In this document: one piece after another, positions 5,660-5,885 of the stretch | How the letters are laid out: every line of letters starts with the position of its first letter | How positions within the stretch are numbered: position 1 is the first letter of the stretch | Assembly (NCBI RefSeq): GCF_023661085.1 | Contig: NZ_JAHDJT010000088.1 | Location: 1 to 5,885, forward strand | Length of the DNA: 5,885 bases | Direction: 5' to 3' | Origin: Wolbachia pipientis | Lineage (GTDB): Bacteria > Pseudomonadota > Alphaproteobacteria > Rickettsiales > Anaplasmataceae | Notes under the pieces: model-generated | What the model was told of the DNA's origin: nothing | Database searches by the model: none | Seen by the model: the letters and a program-made list of their open reading frames with translations, nothing else | Position numbers and translations under genes: made by a program

Positions 5660-5885
5660 TCATACACATTTTTGTGCAGAATTAACAGCTTTGTTTATGG
5701 TCTGCCATGTCATCAAAGTAGTCCCCATAGGTTCTAGTGTCAAGCGTATAACTGCATGAACATTATGATTTGACCAGCCGTCATCCAATAGCAACAAAAA
5801 AACTACTTGACAGCCTTCGCCAGTCCCATCATCATAGTATTGAAGCTATTTGTTTAACTTCCCAATCTGTACAGGTTAAAATGAC
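5660..5885 (-). pseudogene. probable frame-shifted gene fragment upstream of map, open at the right edge
   Basis: From the window edge one minus-strand frame (5885-5835) reads 17 protein-like codons including TDWEVKQIASIL, then meets TGA (5832-5834). The +1 frame takes over at the same place and stays open for 58 codons to a TGA at 5660-5662, reading DDGTGEGC, then DDGWSNHNVHAVIRLTLEP and ending KAVNSAQKCV. The second frame is closed just upstream by a TAG, so the two halves only make sense joined: ATA, one extra base, then TAT GAT GAT. This suggests a one-base insertion or two-base deletion in a gene whose 5' end lies outside the window. I do not recognise the family. It ends 24 bases before the map start. 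A sequencing error or a programmed +1 shift (CTA followed by TGA) are alternatives. Confidence 0.45.
5715..5743 (-). promoter_or_regulatory. candidate sigma-70 promoter for map
   Basis: On the minus strand, TTGACA (5738-5743), a perfect -35, is followed after exactly 17 bases by TACTTT (5715-5720), which keeps the three most conserved -10 positions (T, A and final T). Transcription would start near 5708 and give map a leader of about 70 bases. The site lies inside the decayed coding fragment at 5660-5885, which is plausible if that fragment is dead. A second TTGACA, on the plus strand at 5812-5817, has no good -10. Confidence 0.35.

Noticed and set aside
5508..5759. An 83-codon plus-strand open frame over the start of map
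   Set aside because: It is antisense to the conserved N terminus of map and to the decayed fragment; its composition is not protein-like.

Overview
This A+T-rich window looks like chromosomal DNA from an obligate intracellular alphaproteobacterium of the Rickettsiales, most likely Wolbachia. The evidence is a stand-alone, divergent VirB8-type secretion protein beside ordinary housekeeping genes, proteins rich in Lys, Asn and Ile, long eroded spacers, and a structured intergenic repeat whose layout is familiar from Wolbachia spacers. The assignment rests on recognising these proteins and on the overall style, not on a database search.

All six solid genes lie on the minus strand, so they are transcribed from right to left: map (methionine aminopeptidase, 4853-5635), tsaC (threonylcarbamoyl-AMP synthase, 3794-4411), holB (DNA polymerase III delta-prime subunit, 2986-3816), an unrecognised 264-residue protein (2127-2921), a VirB8-like type IV secretion protein (1409-2077) and tpiA (triosephosphate isomerase, 109-810). 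tsaC and holB overlap by 23 bases and are probably co-transcribed. The 264-residue gene and virB8 follow at 64- and 49-base gaps, so tsaC-holB-orphan-virB8 could form one transcription unit. map and tpiA are set apart by spacers of 441 and 598 bases. The set mixes protein maturation, tRNA modification, replication, secretion and glycolysis, which is typical of the scrambled gene order of these genomes and does not indicate one pathway.

The spacers hold most of the unexplained structure. To the right of map (5660-5885) two minus-strand frames read like one protein joined by a +1 shift, probably the end of a broken gene that runs off the window. The map-tsaC spacer carries a nested inverted repeat (4726-4833), a 9-bp hairpin beside a motif resembling an insertion-sequence end (4532-4571), and a small hairpin (4573-4593). 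The virB8-tpiA spacer contains short coding-like stretches on both strands (1129-1353), best read as gene debris. At the far left a possible minus-strand gene begins at 36 and leaves the window.

I saw no rRNA, tRNA, CRISPR array or intact mobile element, and no convincing classical hairpin-plus-T-run terminator. I found no clear evidence of a new biological system. The points most worth checking are the frame-shifted fragment upstream of map, the structured repeat, the orphan gene next to virB8, and the divergence of that VirB8.
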